Shown here in pieces: positions 7,800 to 17,762 of a stretch of 64,000 nucleotides of DNA (the stretch's first letter is position 1; every line of letters starts with the position of its first letter). The DNA lies in assembly GCA_022826945.1 (NCBI GenBank), contig JAJDTY010000011.1, positions 1 through 64,000 of the forward strand, given 5' to 3'. Source of the stretch: Candidatus Binatia bacterium (lineage in GTDB: Bacteria; Desulfobacterota; Binatia; Bin18). The position numbers and the translations under genes are program-made. Under the pieces are notes generated by a model. It was not told the DNA's origin and ran no database searches. It saw nothing but the letters and a program-made list of their open reading frames with translations.

Positions 7800-8156
7800 A
7801 AAATCGCTCAAATAATAGAAAACTTACTCCGCTATGATGCGCTCCTTCTAAGCCTGGATGCAGATACCAGGGTTCCCTAAATGCATGCCTGAAAAATTCC
7901 GTCCCAACCCTTCTCTCCGAAGCTCTGCATATCCGGGCGATTTGGACGTGTCAGACTCCATGAGGCGTTCCTTAAAACAGGGTACGACTTTATTTTAGAG
8001 AAGTTAGGGTGGTTCTTATTCGCAGCCGACCCCCGCCCGCGGGTCAGGTGAGGCTGGCCACCGCCCGCCCATTATCATTTTTTGTGGGGTATATATCGTG
8101 GTTTAGTTATGGAGCGAGAGTCGAGTGAGGGGCTCCATCGCCAACATCAGGGGAGG

Positions 8157-8846
8157 TCAGGCTGGTTCGTCCGGCTCGGGGTCCCTGAACAGTGTGTTCC
8201 CTTTTACGAACCACGAGAAGCCAAAGGCCACGAACAGGAAGGACTCCAGCCAGAACACTGGCTCATACTCGGAAAGCCAAGTGCGTTCAAAAAAGAACTT
8301 GTAGACGAGTATTAAAACGAGGCATAATCCCATCATAAGACCGCAGCCCAAATAAATTCTGTTCCTGCGGAGTTTTCCTTCATTCAGGCCGTCGCTAAGT
8401 CTGATTTTTGGATATTGAAATAAATTTCCGCCTTTCTCGGTCTTCGGAAAAAGAAATATGGAAAAGTATATAAGCACGACGAATAGGAAGAATGCGGAGG
8501 TTAGGTGTAGCAAGGAAACAAGGTCGCTTGTACTGGTACATGAACTTGTGGGGAATAGAGCGACGCCCAGCGCAAAAATGCCCGCTAGGTGTCCGGCGAC
8601 GTCGTCACGTTTTTCGTAGCCTTTGTAAGTAAACAGAAACCATCCAATAGTGAACACTACACCGACGAAAATGTCGCGCATATCGCTGTGGTAATATGCG
8701 CTAATGGATTTCTTGAGCTCGGAGCCGCCGGATATGAAGAAGCCAACCGCCAACACGAATGGAAGCATAACGCCAAGAATGCCGACGATCCGGCGCAGCC
8801 TTCGATACGATTCGGATATACGTTTGTCGTCCTGGCTGTTGCTCAT
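8157..8846 (-). CDS. Polytopic membrane protein (DUF998-like), hypothetical
   Basis: MSNSQDDKRISESYRRLRRIVGILGVMLPFVLAVGFFISGG... with several hydrophobic segments; longer ORF start lies in a repeat. Confidence 0.65.
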   Translation of the reverse strand: MSNSQDDKRISESYRRLRRIVGILGVMLPFVLAVGFFISGGSELKKSISAYYHSDMRDIFVGVVFTIGWFLFTYKGYEKRDDVAGHLAGIFALGVALFPTSSCTSTSDLVSLLHLTSAFFLFVVLIYFSIFLFPKTEKGGNLFQYPKIRLSDGLNEGKLRRNRIYLGCGLMMGLCLVLILVYKFFFERTWLSEYEPVFWLESFLFVAFGFSWFVKGNTLFRDPEPDEPA

Positions 8847-8928
8847 GTTTCCTACTCTTTTGAGACGATCCTGATTTTTGTAGGATTTGAGAACTAGAGC
8901 AAATTCCGATTCTGTGTAGCCGTCCGTC

Positions 8929-8948
8929 ATTCCTGTGTAAACAGGAAT
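8929..8948. repeat. dRS3-like palindromic intergenic repeat ATTCCTGT-GTAA-ACAGGAAT
   Basis: Perfect 8-bp inverted repeat; flanking translation reads WIPVYTGMT. Confidence 0.75.
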
Positions 8949-9134
8949 CCAGGCCCCCCGCCCCCTGGTTTCTGGATTTCGGACCAAGTTCGGCATGACG
9001 CAAGCGGGTCGGCCCGGCTATAACGTATCGTAAACCGCTCTAGCTGAGGGATATCGCGATTTGTTAGCCACGCCTCCCGTGTAGGCCCGTCGGCCGTCCG
9101 CGACCTCTCTAAGCACCGCCTCGCCCTCCTCAAT

Positions 9135-9920
9135 TCAGTAGCCTCGCGTGTCGGACCAGTAGAACAGCGGGATTGTTGCCGGGGCATCCTCCGGGCGTCG
9201 GCCCTCTGCCAGGGGGATTGAGATACCCGCCTGTTTCCCGGAGGCCAGGTTTAACCGCTCGCCATTTGCATCGGCGAACACCACGTTCATAGCGCCGAAG
9301 GACTCGATTTCACCGGTTGTTCCCGTCTCCGTATTCCAGCGTACCAACTCGCCCGGCATTACCGCAGCATCTCTCGAAGGATCAAGTACGGTGACCATCG
9401 CGGTCGCTTCGCCTGTCACGGCATTGCCGCTCGCCGTCACCAGGCTATTGGCCAGCACCGATACGACCGTCTGGCCTTCAAGCTGTATACCGGCATCATT
9501 TTCCGGCTGAAAGTTCTGAACGACTTGAACCGGAAGCATGGCTAAGTCGGCGGTGGCCCCGCACCCAGGAGGGCGTTGGTGCGGATATCCCACACCTGAT
9601 AATTGTTGACGGACTCCAGATCGACAGGGAAGTCGATGCCTGCGCCTTGCGCTCCGCTTGTCGGTGCGCGGAGGCACGTCTCTGGTCTGCGTGGCAAGAC
9701 CGGACGACGCGGCCACGGCGGCTTGGGCATGGTCAAGTTGGTCGAGGTCAATTGTCACAACCCGGCTGCGCAGCGTTCTGCCATCAAGAGACCCAGCCGG
9801 GGGCGTCTCAGCGACGGGCGTAAAGAGATCAGTGGCCTGAGCTTCGACCGCTGGCGCGGCCAGCACCGTCAGCACCACGCCAAGAAGAGCCGTCGTGAAC
9901 CGGCCGCTTGTCCATGCCAT
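9135..9920 (-). pseudogene. Chimeric/frameshifted secreted protein: signal peptide + propeptide-like N-terminus joined to unrelated beta-domain-like C-terminus
   Basis: MAWTSGRFTTALLGVVLTVLAAPAVEAQ..SLDGRTLRSRVVTIDLDQLDHAQAAVAA, then RSARRRHRLPCRSGVRQQLSG junk; neighbouring frame 9542..9751 reads sensible sequence. Confidence 0.5.
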
Positions 9921-10019
9921 GTTCCGTTCCTCTTGTTCCTCTTGGGGCCGGGGCCGTCGACGCTGCGGGTTGCGCGTGCCGTGTTCGCCCGGTGGGCGGC
10001 GTCGCCCGAGGTCATGTTG

Positions 10020-10220
10020 GCCTTGCGGGTGACGGCCTCGTCGGCGGGGCGGATGTCTGCAGTGCCGCCAGCGCCGCCAGCCGCTCGATGGCGGTCACCG
10101 GGAGTTCCGCCCGGATAGCCCGGTACTTGGGGACGCTGTTCAGCACTGGGCCGCCCAAGGCTCGGATGCGTTCCAGGTAGTCACGCGTCCAGTCATCCCG
10201 GCGCTCCCCCCGGGAAGTGT
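10020..10220 (-). pseudogene. LuxR N-terminal-region-like fragment
   Basis: Minus strand GERRDDWTRDYLERIRALGGPVLNSVPKYRAIRAELP resembles RGERREDWEREYLEVYHPI of the intact LuxR protein. Confidence 0.45.
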
Positions 10221-10268
10221 GTCCCTGTCAACGCTGCCAACTGTACATGCTATTTGTATCCCGACAAG

Positions 10269-10545
10269 TTAGACCGCATACCCCAATCCCGCGGTCCCGG
10301 CACTTATCAAATGATGGAAAAGTCCCACCAGCCGCACCAAGTCCACCTGCCCGGCGAGGCCCTGCTTGTGGTAGATTTGATGCAGGTACCAGCGGACCGA
10401 GCGTTCCGTATACCCCAGCGCCCCGGCAATCTCGCGAACGGTCCGGCCTTCCGCCAACCAGGCGGCGGTCTGGCTCTCCACCGGCGTCAGCCCCAGGGTC
10501 GCGGCCACCACAGCCGGATCGATGCGGGACGCGTGGCCCGCGGCT
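10269..10545 (-). pseudogene. Truncated LuxR paralog, C-terminal HTH
   Basis: MVAATLGLTPVESQTAAWLAEGRTVREIAGALGYTERSVRWYLHQIYHKQGLAGQVDLVR, close paralog of 6431-7570 product. Confidence 0.8.
10304..10317. promoter_or_regulatory. Dyad motif TTATC-AAAT-GATGG (same family as 6396 and 7784)
   Basis: TTATCAAATGATGGAAAAG adjacent to LuxR fragment. Confidence 0.35.
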
Positions 10546-10548
10546 CGA

Positions 10549-10900
10549 CCACCAACCCTCGCACCACCATCGCCATTTGCGTGATCGTGTCCAAGGGCCG
10601 GACATTATGCCGGCCTGAAAATTTATCCACATACCGGCTCAGATGCTTAATGCTCATTTTGTGATAGGTGCTATAGTAGCCACGCTTCAGGAGCGTCCAG
10701 AAGCTCTCTATGTCATTGCTATGCGCCATGCCATCCACGTACTGCCCTACACTATGCCGGATGCTCCCATGATTACTCAGGCCGATATAGCCTCCGTGTT
10801 TATCCGTGAAAATCTTTGCGCCGGGAGTAATCCTGGAGTTGACAAAGCCCTGTAGCGTGGCTTGATTCGTGTGCTCCACTGCCTCAGCAACGTGATTGAG
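10549..10900 (-). mobile_element. IS1595-family (ISXO2-like) transposase fragment
   Basis: VEHTNQATLQGFVNSRITPGAKIFTDKHGGYIGLSNHGSIRHSVGQYVDGMAHSNDIESFWTLLKRGYYSTYHKMSIKHLSRYVDKFSGRHNVRPLDTITQM. Confidence 0.85.
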
Positions 10901-10928
10901 ACAAAGTATTAATAGGTATAGTATCCCG

Positions 10929-10990
10929 GAAGGTTCGTGGTGTTCCCCCTTATACCAAACATATAAGTGGGGAAATTCGTGGGGAAACAG
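10929..10990 (+). repeat. Copy 2 of ~60 bp two-copy repeat
   Basis: See 2354-2415. Confidence 0.6.
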
Positions 10991-11079
10991 AAGATTTCCT
11001 CTCAAGAACGCAGTAAAAGCAGTAGTTTATAGGGGAAGTTCGGGTCTCGCTTCCGGCACTTTCCTTTTGAGGGTGCGTT

Positions 11080-12822
11080 ATGAGCAATGCAAACACTGGT
11101 GCAACAGCCCGACAGGCCTGGGAAGACTCCGTTCTCAAGAAGGCCCTGTCGCGATCTCCGGAGCGTAAAGAACACTTTGAAACCACGTCGGGTATCGAAG
11201 TGAAGCGGGTGTATTCCAGCGAGGATGCGCAGGATCGCGACTCCCAGGACAGGCTCGGTTTCCCCGGCCAGTATCCCTTTACCCGTGGCGTCCAACCAAC
11301 CATGTACCGTGGTCGTTTCTGGACCATGCGCCAGTACGCCGGTTTTGGCACGGCTGAGGAGTCGAACCAGCGTTACCGCTACCTGCTTGGGCAAGGCCAG
11401 ACCGGCCTGTCCGTGGCCTTTGATTTACCGACGCAGATGGGCCGCGACTCCGACCACACGCTGGCGGCCGGCGAAGTTGGCCGCGCTGGGGTAGCGATTG
11501 ATTCGCTGGCAGACATGGAAACGCTCTTGGACGGGATTCCGCTGGAGAAGATCAGCACCTCCATGACCATCAACGCCACCGCGTCCATTCTGCTGGCGCT
11601 CTACCTAGTGGTGGCGGAGAAGCAGGGCGTGCCCTGGGATAAGGTCAACGGCACCGTTCAGAACGATCTGCTCAAGGAATATATCGCCCGCGGCACCTAT
11701 ATTTATCCGCCCGGCCCGTCGCTGCGGATTATCACGGATATTTTCGGCTTCTGTGCGGACCAGGTGCCGCACTGGAACACGATTTCGATTTCCGGCTACC
11801 ACATCCGCGAGGCCGGTTCGACCGCGGCCCAGGAGATTGCGTTTACCCTGGCTGACGGGATTGCTTACGTGGACGCAGCGCTGTCGGTCGGGCTCGACGT
11901 CGACCGCTTTGCGTCGCGGCTGTCCTTCTTTTTCAACGTCCACAACAATCTGTTTGAAGAGGTGGCCAAGTTCCGGGCGGCGCGGCGGCTGTGGGCTACG
12001 ATCATGAAAGAACGCTTCGGTGCGAAGAACCCCCGTTCGTGGATGCTGCGTACCCACGCCCAGACGGCCGGCTCGACGCTGACCGCCCAGCAGCCCGACA
12101 ACAACGTGATTCGCGTCACCCTGCAAGCGCTAGCCGCGGCCCTGGGCGGCACCAACTCGCTGCACACCAACTCCAAGGACGAAGCCCTAGCCCTGCCGAC
12201 CGAATCCGCGGTGCGGGTTGCGCTGCGCACCCAACAGGTGATCGCCTACGAGTCAGGTGTGGCCGACACCATTGATCCGCTGGCCGGGTCGTATTTCGTC
12301 GAGTCCCTGACCGACGAACTGGAGGCCAAGGCGGTCGAGTATATCGAGCGGATTGACAAGCTGGGCGGAGCCGTCAAGGCGATTGAGAATGGTTATCAGC
12401 AGCGCGAGATTCACGATGCTGCGTTCCGCCACCACCAAGCCGTCGAAGGCAAGGAGCAGATTATCGTCGGTGTCAACGACTTCCAGTTCCAGGAAGACAG
12501 TCGTGACGACCTCCTTGAGGCCGATCAGACCATGGAGCGCGAGACGGGTGCGGCGCTCGCGTTGCGTGCCGCTCATCACGACGACCTCTTCAAGATCGAC
12601 CATGCCCTGGAAGAGCGGCAGAAGGAGCGGGTGGCCGGGGTGCGCGCCGAACGCAACCAGGCTGCGGCCCAGGCCGCGCTCGACCGGGTTGGACAGGTGG
12701 CACGGGATGGGGGCAATCTGATGCCGGCCATTATCGATGCCGTGCGGGCCTATGTCACCCTGGGTGAAATTTCGGACGCGCTGCGCAACGAGTTTGGCGA
12801 ATATCGACCGCCAACATTCTGA
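11080..12822 (+). CDS. Methylmalonyl-CoA mutase-family large subunit (acyl-CoA mutase, no B12-binding domain)
   Basis: [87 protein letters not shown]. Confidence 0.93.
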   Translation: MSNANTGATARQAWEDSVLKKALSRSPERKEHFETTSGIEVKRVYSSEDAQDRDSQDRLGFPGQYPFTRGVQPTMYRGRFWTMRQYAGFGTAEESNQRYRYLLGQGQTGLSVAFDLPTQMGRDSDHTLAAGEVGRAGVAIDSLADMETLLDGIPLEKISTSMTINATASILLALYLVVAEKQGVPWDKVNGTVQNDLLKEYIARGTYIYPPGPSLRIITDIFGFCADQVPHWNTISISGYHIREAGSTAAQEIAFTLADGIAYVDAALSVGLDVDRFASRLSFFFNVHNNLFEEVAKFRAARRLWATIMKERFGAKNPRSWMLRTHAQTAGSTLTAQQPDNNVIRVTLQALAAALGGTNSLHTNSKDEALALPTESAVRVALRTQQVIAYESGVADTIDPLAGSYFVESLTDELEAKAVEYIERIDKLGGAVKAIENGYQQREIHDAAFRHHQAVEGKEQIIVGVNDFQFQEDSRDDLLEADQTMERETGAALALRAAHHDDLFKIDHALEERQKERVAGVRAERNQAAAQAALDRVGQVARDGGNLMPAIIDAVRAYVTLGEISDALRNEFGEYRPPTF

Positions 12823-12863
12823 ATCTCCCCGGCGAGGGGGGAGGTGAATAAGGAGGGGTTATC

Positions 12864-13946
12864 GTGAAGGGAACCGTCAGTTTCATTCCCAAGGCGCGAA
12901 CCATAGAGTTTTTTGAGTACGATCTACCGGAGGTCGAAGAGGGCGCCATTCTGGCCGAAGTGAGTCGCACGAATGTATGTGGCTCCGAGGTCCACATGTG
13001 GCGCGGCGAGTTCGGCAGGCACGGCGTCATGCCCGGCCACGAGATGGTGGGTCAGGTGTATAAGCTGGGCAAGGGAGTCACCCACGATACGGCCGGCCAG
13101 CCCTTAAAAGAAGGCGACCGAATTGCGCCGGTCTATTATGAGACCTGCGGCAACTGTGTGAACTGCCGGGCCGGCAACGCGGCCGCGTGTGTGGTGCTGG
13201 GCATTCGCGCCCGGCGCGTTGGTCCGCACGACCCACCGCATTTTCACACGCCGTTTGCCACGCATTACTACATCCATCCCGGCCAGCACGTCTATAAAGT
13301 GCCGGACAACGTGCCCGACCACGCCGCCTCGGCAGCCAACTGCGCCTTGTCCGAGGTCTTCTTTGGTCTGGACCAGGCCCAGCTCAGCTATGAAGAAACC
13401 CTGGTGGTGCAGGGGGCCGGCGGGCTCGGCCTGCACGCCATGGCCGTGGCAAAAGCGCGGGGTGCGCGGGTCATTGCCATTGACGGTGTGGACCTGCGTC
13501 TCCAGCGGGCCAAAGCCTTTGGCGCGGACGAGATCGTTGACATGCGCGAGTATACCGACACCAAGGCGAGAGTCGGGCAGGTACGGCAGCTGACCGCCGG
13601 CCTTGGTGCCGATGTGGTCCTGGAGGTGGCCGGCGTGCCCCAGGCATTTCTGGAAGCCATCAATCTGGTGCGGAACGGTGGACGGGTCATTGAGATCGGG
13701 AATATCGCCCTTGGGCTGACCGTCGAGGTCCCGCCGGCCCTCATTACCTTCAAGTCACCCCAGATCATTGGCGTGGCCACCTATAACCCGCACTATCTGC
13801 ACAAAGCGTTGAACTTTCTGTCCGCGCATATGGATACCTATCCCTATCACGAACTGGTGGACGCCGAGTTCCCGCTTGCGCAGGCGGGCGAAGCCCTGGA
13901 GAAATCAGACCGCAAGGAAATCACCCGCGCCTCGCTGCTGCCGTAG
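12864..13946 (+). CDS. Zinc-binding alcohol dehydrogenase (MDR family)
   Basis: GHEMVGQVYKLGKGVTHD, CGNCVNCRAGNAAACV, VVQGAGGLGLHAMAVAKARGARVIAIDG; AGGAGG RBS and GTG start. Confidence 0.92.
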   Translation: MKGTVSFIPKARTIEFFEYDLPEVEEGAILAEVSRTNVCGSEVHMWRGEFGRHGVMPGHEMVGQVYKLGKGVTHDTAGQPLKEGDRIAPVYYETCGNCVNCRAGNAAACVVLGIRARRVGPHDPPHFHTPFATHYYIHPGQHVYKVPDNVPDHAASAANCALSEVFFGLDQAQLSYEETLVVQGAGGLGLHAMAVAKARGARVIAIDGVDLRLQRAKAFGADEIVDMREYTDTKARVGQVRQLTAGLGADVVLEVAGVPQAFLEAINLVRNGGRVIEIGNIALGLTVEVPPALITFKSPQIIGVATYNPHYLHKALNFLSAHMDTYPYHELVDAEFPLAQAGEALEKSDRKEITRASLLP

Positions 13947-13971
13947 CCGCGACCCGCGTGTGGAGGAAGGC

Positions 13972-14352
13972 ATGAAAGACGCACTCAGAACTGGCATGAT
14001 CTTTGAGCAGACCATTACCACTACACCCGAGATGGGTATCGTGCACCTCGGGCCGGACGCACCGCGTATGTATTCCACGCCGGCCATGATTCAGTTGATG
14101 GAAGGCACCTGCGTACGGTTTCTTACCCCATATATGGACGAGGGCGAACAGACCGTGGGTTTCCACGTGGATGTCCGGCACATTGCACCCACCCAGATTG
14201 GCCAGCGGGTGACCGGCAGAGTCCGTCTGGAGGAAATCAAGGGCCGACGGCTCAAGTTCACGGTTGAGGCCTACAACGAGGATGCCACCAAGATTGGTGA
14301 GGGCCTGCACGAGCGCGCGGTGATTGATATCAACCGTTTCTCCAAGTCCTAA
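13972..14352 (+). CDS. Thioesterase family protein (fluoroacetyl-CoA thioesterase-like hotdog)
   Basis: MYSTPAMIQLMEGTCVRFLTPYMDEGEQTVGFHVDVRHIAPTQIGQRVTGRVRLEEIKGRRLKFTVEAYNE. Confidence 0.85.
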   Translation: MKDALRTGMIFEQTITTTPEMGIVHLGPDAPRMYSTPAMIQLMEGTCVRFLTPYMDEGEQTVGFHVDVRHIAPTQIGQRVTGRVRLEEIKGRRLKFTVEAYNEDATKIGEGLHERAVIDINRFSKS

Positions 14353-14441
14353 TCCCCATCCCCGCTCGGGAGGGGCGGCCGAAGGCTGGGGTGGGTTTCG
14401 TCGTCCCGTTGCTCCGGGTCATGGCGGCAGCTTCCCGCCCC

Positions 14442-14765
14442 CTACCGGACCTGCGAGCCGACTCGTACTCTTTTCTCCGGGCGTAGGACAATGACTTGAT
14501 CGCCGTCCGAGGCGGCCAGGAGCATGCCCTGGCTTTCGACTCCGCGCAGCTTTGCCGGTTGAAGATTGGCGACCACCACAAGCTGCTGCCCGACGAGTTC
14601 CTCCGGACTGTAATGCGTCCGGATGCCCGCTACGAGTTGGCGTTCTGTCTCTTCGCCAATATCGACCGTGAGGACCAGCAGGCGGTCGGCATTGGGGTGG
14701 GGTTTTGCCGAGGTGACGGTTCCCACCCGCAAATCCATTTTGCTGAACTCTTCAATCGTGACCAT
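14442..14765 (-). CDS. tRNA-binding protein / MetG C-terminal-domain homologue (methionyl-tRNA synthetase beta subunit-like)
   Basis: FSKMDLRVGTVTSAKPHPNADRLLVLTVDIGEE..RQLVAGIRTHYSPEELVGQQLVVVANLQPAKLRGVESQGMLLAA. Confidence 0.9.
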   Translation of the reverse strand: MVTIEEFSKMDLRVGTVTSAKPHPNADRLLVLTVDIGEETERQLVAGIRTHYSPEELVGQQLVVVANLQPAKLRGVESQGMLLAASDGDQVIVLRPEKRVRVGSQVR

Positions 14766-15006
14766 ACGACTCCGCTCCTCTTTGAAATCGTGTCACTATA
14801 GCTGGGTCGGAAGAAAGAGCAACGAGGGGGAAGTTGCCTCCTCCTCACCCCAGCCCTCTCCCCCCTGGAGGTGAGGGAGTGGACAATTCCCTCCCTGGGG
14901 GAGCGGCCTGAAAGGCCGGGGTGGGTTCCTTGAACGGACCTCCGAGTAGACCCACCCCGACCCCTCCCGAGAGGGGATATCGGGGGGTTGGCATTTTGAC
15001 TTTTCT

Positions 15007-15525
15007 ATGGGAGACAGCCATAATCCGGGGGTTACGCGGAGAGAAGGAAACGCTGGAGTGGTACAGCTCACGTCCGAGACACATGCCGCCCTGAGTCAAC
15101 ACGCGCGGGAGACTTTTCCAGAGGAGTGCTGTGGAGCCGTTGTGCGGGTGGACGGACGTGAGGAAGTCCGCCGCATCACCAATGTCCAAAACGCCATGCA
15201 CGCCAAGGACCCGCACACCTATCCGCGGGATGCCACGATTGCGTATCTCATGGAGCCCACGGAACTGCTGGCCGTGCTGAAAGCGGTTGATGCCGGGGCC
15301 GAGCTGACGGCATTCTACCACTCCCACCCTAACCATGACGCCTATTTTTCCGCTGAAGATAAAGCCCAGGCCATGTTTGGTGATGAGCCGTCCTACCCGG
15401 ATGCCTCGTATCTGGTGATCTCCATCTATGAACGCGAGGTCAGAACCATCAAGGCGTTCGGGTGGAACGACACCAGCAAGGATTTTGTTGAAACCGAGTG
15501 TCAGGTCTTGGGGGAGAACGGGTAG
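15007..15525 (+). CDS. M67-family (JAMM/MPN) metallopeptidase
   Basis: FPEECCGAVV.. and FYHSHPNHDAYFSAEDKAQ = JAMM HxH..S..D motif. Confidence 0.88.
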   Translation: MGDSHNPGVTRREGNAGVVQLTSETHAALSQHARETFPEECCGAVVRVDGREEVRRITNVQNAMHAKDPHTYPRDATIAYLMEPTELLAVLKAVDAGAELTAFYHSHPNHDAYFSAEDKAQAMFGDEPSYPDASYLVISIYEREVRTIKAFGWNDTSKDFVETECQVLGENG

Positions 15526-15577
15526 GGCTCACGCTTGCCCCAGCCCAAGTAAGGGGACGTAAAAGAAGGAGAACAGG

Positions 15578-16210
15578 ATGACGATCAAACAAATGAAACG
15601 CGGGCTGTGTACCCTAGTCGCGGTGGGCGGGATGCTGGGCCTCGCGACCTCCGCAGTCCGGGCGAACGACTTGCCGAAGGCGGGTACCTGGTCGCTCGGG
15701 ATGCAGTCCGGCTATACCATCAGCGCGGACTCCGGGTCCCGGAAAATTGAAAAAGTCCCGGTGCATTTACGTATCGGCTATACGGCCTTTCAGGGATCGA
15801 AATGGTTTTTGCCCAAAGGCTCGCTCGAAATCGCCACCGAGCCGTTTGGCTCCATACTCACCCAAAAATCCCAGGGTCGGGGGTTTGAGCGCCACAAGGG
15901 TTCTTTTGAAGTCGGTCTGATGCTGCCGGTGCTGACCTATCATTTTGATCTCGGCATTCCGTTCTACCCGTATATCGAGGGGGGGCTGGGCGTCATGTAT
16001 CAGGACCTCCAGGGCTATGATCTCGGCGGCGGACTCAATTTTGCCGAAATGGTGGGCGGTGGCGGTACGTATTTTCTTGACGACAATCTGGCCATCAATT
16101 TCGGCTATCGTTTCCGGCACGCCTCGAATGCCAGCCTGTATGACGAAAACCGTGGCTTGAATACGCATACCTTTACCGCAGGATTTTCGTATCTGCTGCC
16201 GGCTCAGTAA
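15578..16210 (+). CDS. Acyloxyacyl hydrolase / lipid A 3-O-deacylase (PagL-like)
   Basis: Signal peptide, beta-barrel pattern, FRHASNASLYDENRGLNTHTFTAGFSYLL. Confidence 0.75.
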   Translation: MTIKQMKRGLCTLVAVGGMLGLATSAVRANDLPKAGTWSLGMQSGYTISADSGSRKIEKVPVHLRIGYTAFQGSKWFLPKGSLEIATEPFGSILTQKSQGRGFERHKGSFEVGLMLPVLTYHFDLGIPFYPYIEGGLGVMYQDLQGYDLGGGLNFAEMVGGGGTYFLDDNLAINFGYRFRHASNASLYDENRGLNTHTFTAGFSYLLPAQ

Positions 16211-16232
16211 CGACCAGCGGGAAGAACGCGTG

Positions 16233-16817
16233 ATGGCGGAGCGAAAGAAAAGAAAGCCCAAGGAGAACGAGTGGTGGGTGGAGGAGCACAAAAGCCGTGA
16301 GCGGGCCAACCCGTCCGAACGACAGGCTCCGGCTGGGGCCTCGTTTTTCAAGACCGTCGAGGATTATGACCAGGTCCAGGCCGAGAAGAATCTGACCGAT
16401 CTGAACGCACAACTGTTAGCCCAGGCCGACCCGGCGCCCGGTGCGTGGGGCTATGTCTCCCTGCTTGAAAAAAAGTCCTCCCAACGCGAGATCGACAAGA
16501 TCAAACGCGCGATGCCCCTCCCGCCCGATCTGCGCGGCGCCATTGTGGATTCCGGTCTGTCGCTGCGCGCCATTGTGGCTGATACCCAGGAACTGGGGCT
16601 CTTGATGGAGTTCAATTTTATTCAGGAGGCCTCGTTCGACTGTTGGATCCGCGACGAATGGGTAAGCGAACAGGTCTTTCGGGGCAAGAACGAACTGCTC
16701 AAGCGCTCTGAACGGCTCCTCAAGCGTTATCTGCGCCGCGCGACGCAGGCGGGCGAGGAATTCTTTGACGCCCCCAGTCCGAGTGGAGCCTTACCGCCGG
16801 CGCGGACCGAGTGGTAA
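16233..16817 (+). CDS. Hypothetical protein
   Basis: Complete ORF in collinear gene run, no motif recognised. Confidence 0.6.
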   Translation: MAERKKRKPKENEWWVEEHKSRERANPSERQAPAGASFFKTVEDYDQVQAEKNLTDLNAQLLAQADPAPGAWGYVSLLEKKSSQREIDKIKRAMPLPPDLRGAIVDSGLSLRAIVADTQELGLLMEFNFIQEASFDCWIRDEWVSEQVFRGKNELLKRSERLLKRYLRRATQAGEEFFDAPSPSGALPPARTEW

Positions 16818-16869
16818 GCGCCGGGGCTGACACAACGCACCGAAAGACCGCACCCCCAAGGAGGAAATC

Positions 16870-17712
16870 ATGCCGAGTACCGCATCCCGTCTGCGCGCCA
16901 TGCTCAACGGCCCTGAGATGGTTGTTGCGCCGTTCATCTTTGACGCGTTTCAGGCCAAGATTGCCCAAGACGTTGGGTTTGAGGCTGTGTATATGACCGG
17001 GTTCGGGACGGCGGCCTCGCGCGGGTTCCCGGATGTGGGGCTGCTGACCATGGCCGAGATGGTCGAGAATGTGCGGGCTATTGCGGGCGCCATTGATATT
17101 CCGCTGGTATGCGATGCGGACACCGGTTACGGCAATCCGGTGAATGTCTACCGGACCGTCCGCGAATATGAATCGGCTGGAGCGGCGGCGCTGCATATGG
17201 AAGATCAGGTATGGCCCAAGCGCTGCGGATTTTTATCCGGGAAGCAGGTCATCCCCATGGCCGATATGATCCCGAAAGTCAAAGCCGCGTGCGACGCTCG
17301 ACGCAGTCAAGACTTCGTGATTATTGCCCGCACCGATGCCTTGGCGGTCAATGGCTGGGACGATGTGATTCAGCGTGCCAGGGCATATAGAGAGGCGGGC
17401 GCCGATCTCATCTTTGTGGACGGGATTAAAACGCACGACGATATCAAGCGCTACGTCCAGGAACTCGGTGACCTGCCGCTCCTGTATAACGGGCAGCTGC
17501 TGCCCGTGCAGGAACTCGCCACATACGGTTTCAAGCTGACGATTTATTCCGCAACCCTGATGGCCGCTTACATCCGCATGCGCGACGCCATGCAGGAACT
17601 CAAAACCACGGGCCGTATTGTGCAGGGGGCGGGCTGGGAGGCGTTCGAGGAGTTGACGACACTGCTCGGCGTACCGGAAGCGATGGAACTGGGGAGAAGG
17701 TACGAGCAGTAA
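16870..17712 (+). CDS. Isocitrate lyase/PEP mutase-family protein
   Basis: DVGFEAVYMTGFGTAASRGFPDVGLLTMAEM, DADTGYGNPVNVYRTVREYESAGAAALHMEDQVWPKRCGFLSGK. Confidence 0.9.
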   Translation: MPSTASRLRAMLNGPEMVVAPFIFDAFQAKIAQDVGFEAVYMTGFGTAASRGFPDVGLLTMAEMVENVRAIAGAIDIPLVCDADTGYGNPVNVYRTVREYESAGAAALHMEDQVWPKRCGFLSGKQVIPMADMIPKVKAACDARRSQDFVIIARTDALAVNGWDDVIQRARAYREAGADLIFVDGIKTHDDIKRYVQELGDLPLLYNGQLLPVQELATYGFKLTIYSATLMAAYIRMRDAMQELKTTGRIVQGAGWEAFEELTTLLGVPEAMELGRRYEQ

Positions 17713-17762
17713 GGCTCAATCCCCTCTCTGGAGGGGGTAGGATGGCGTTCTCTCTAGGCGGC

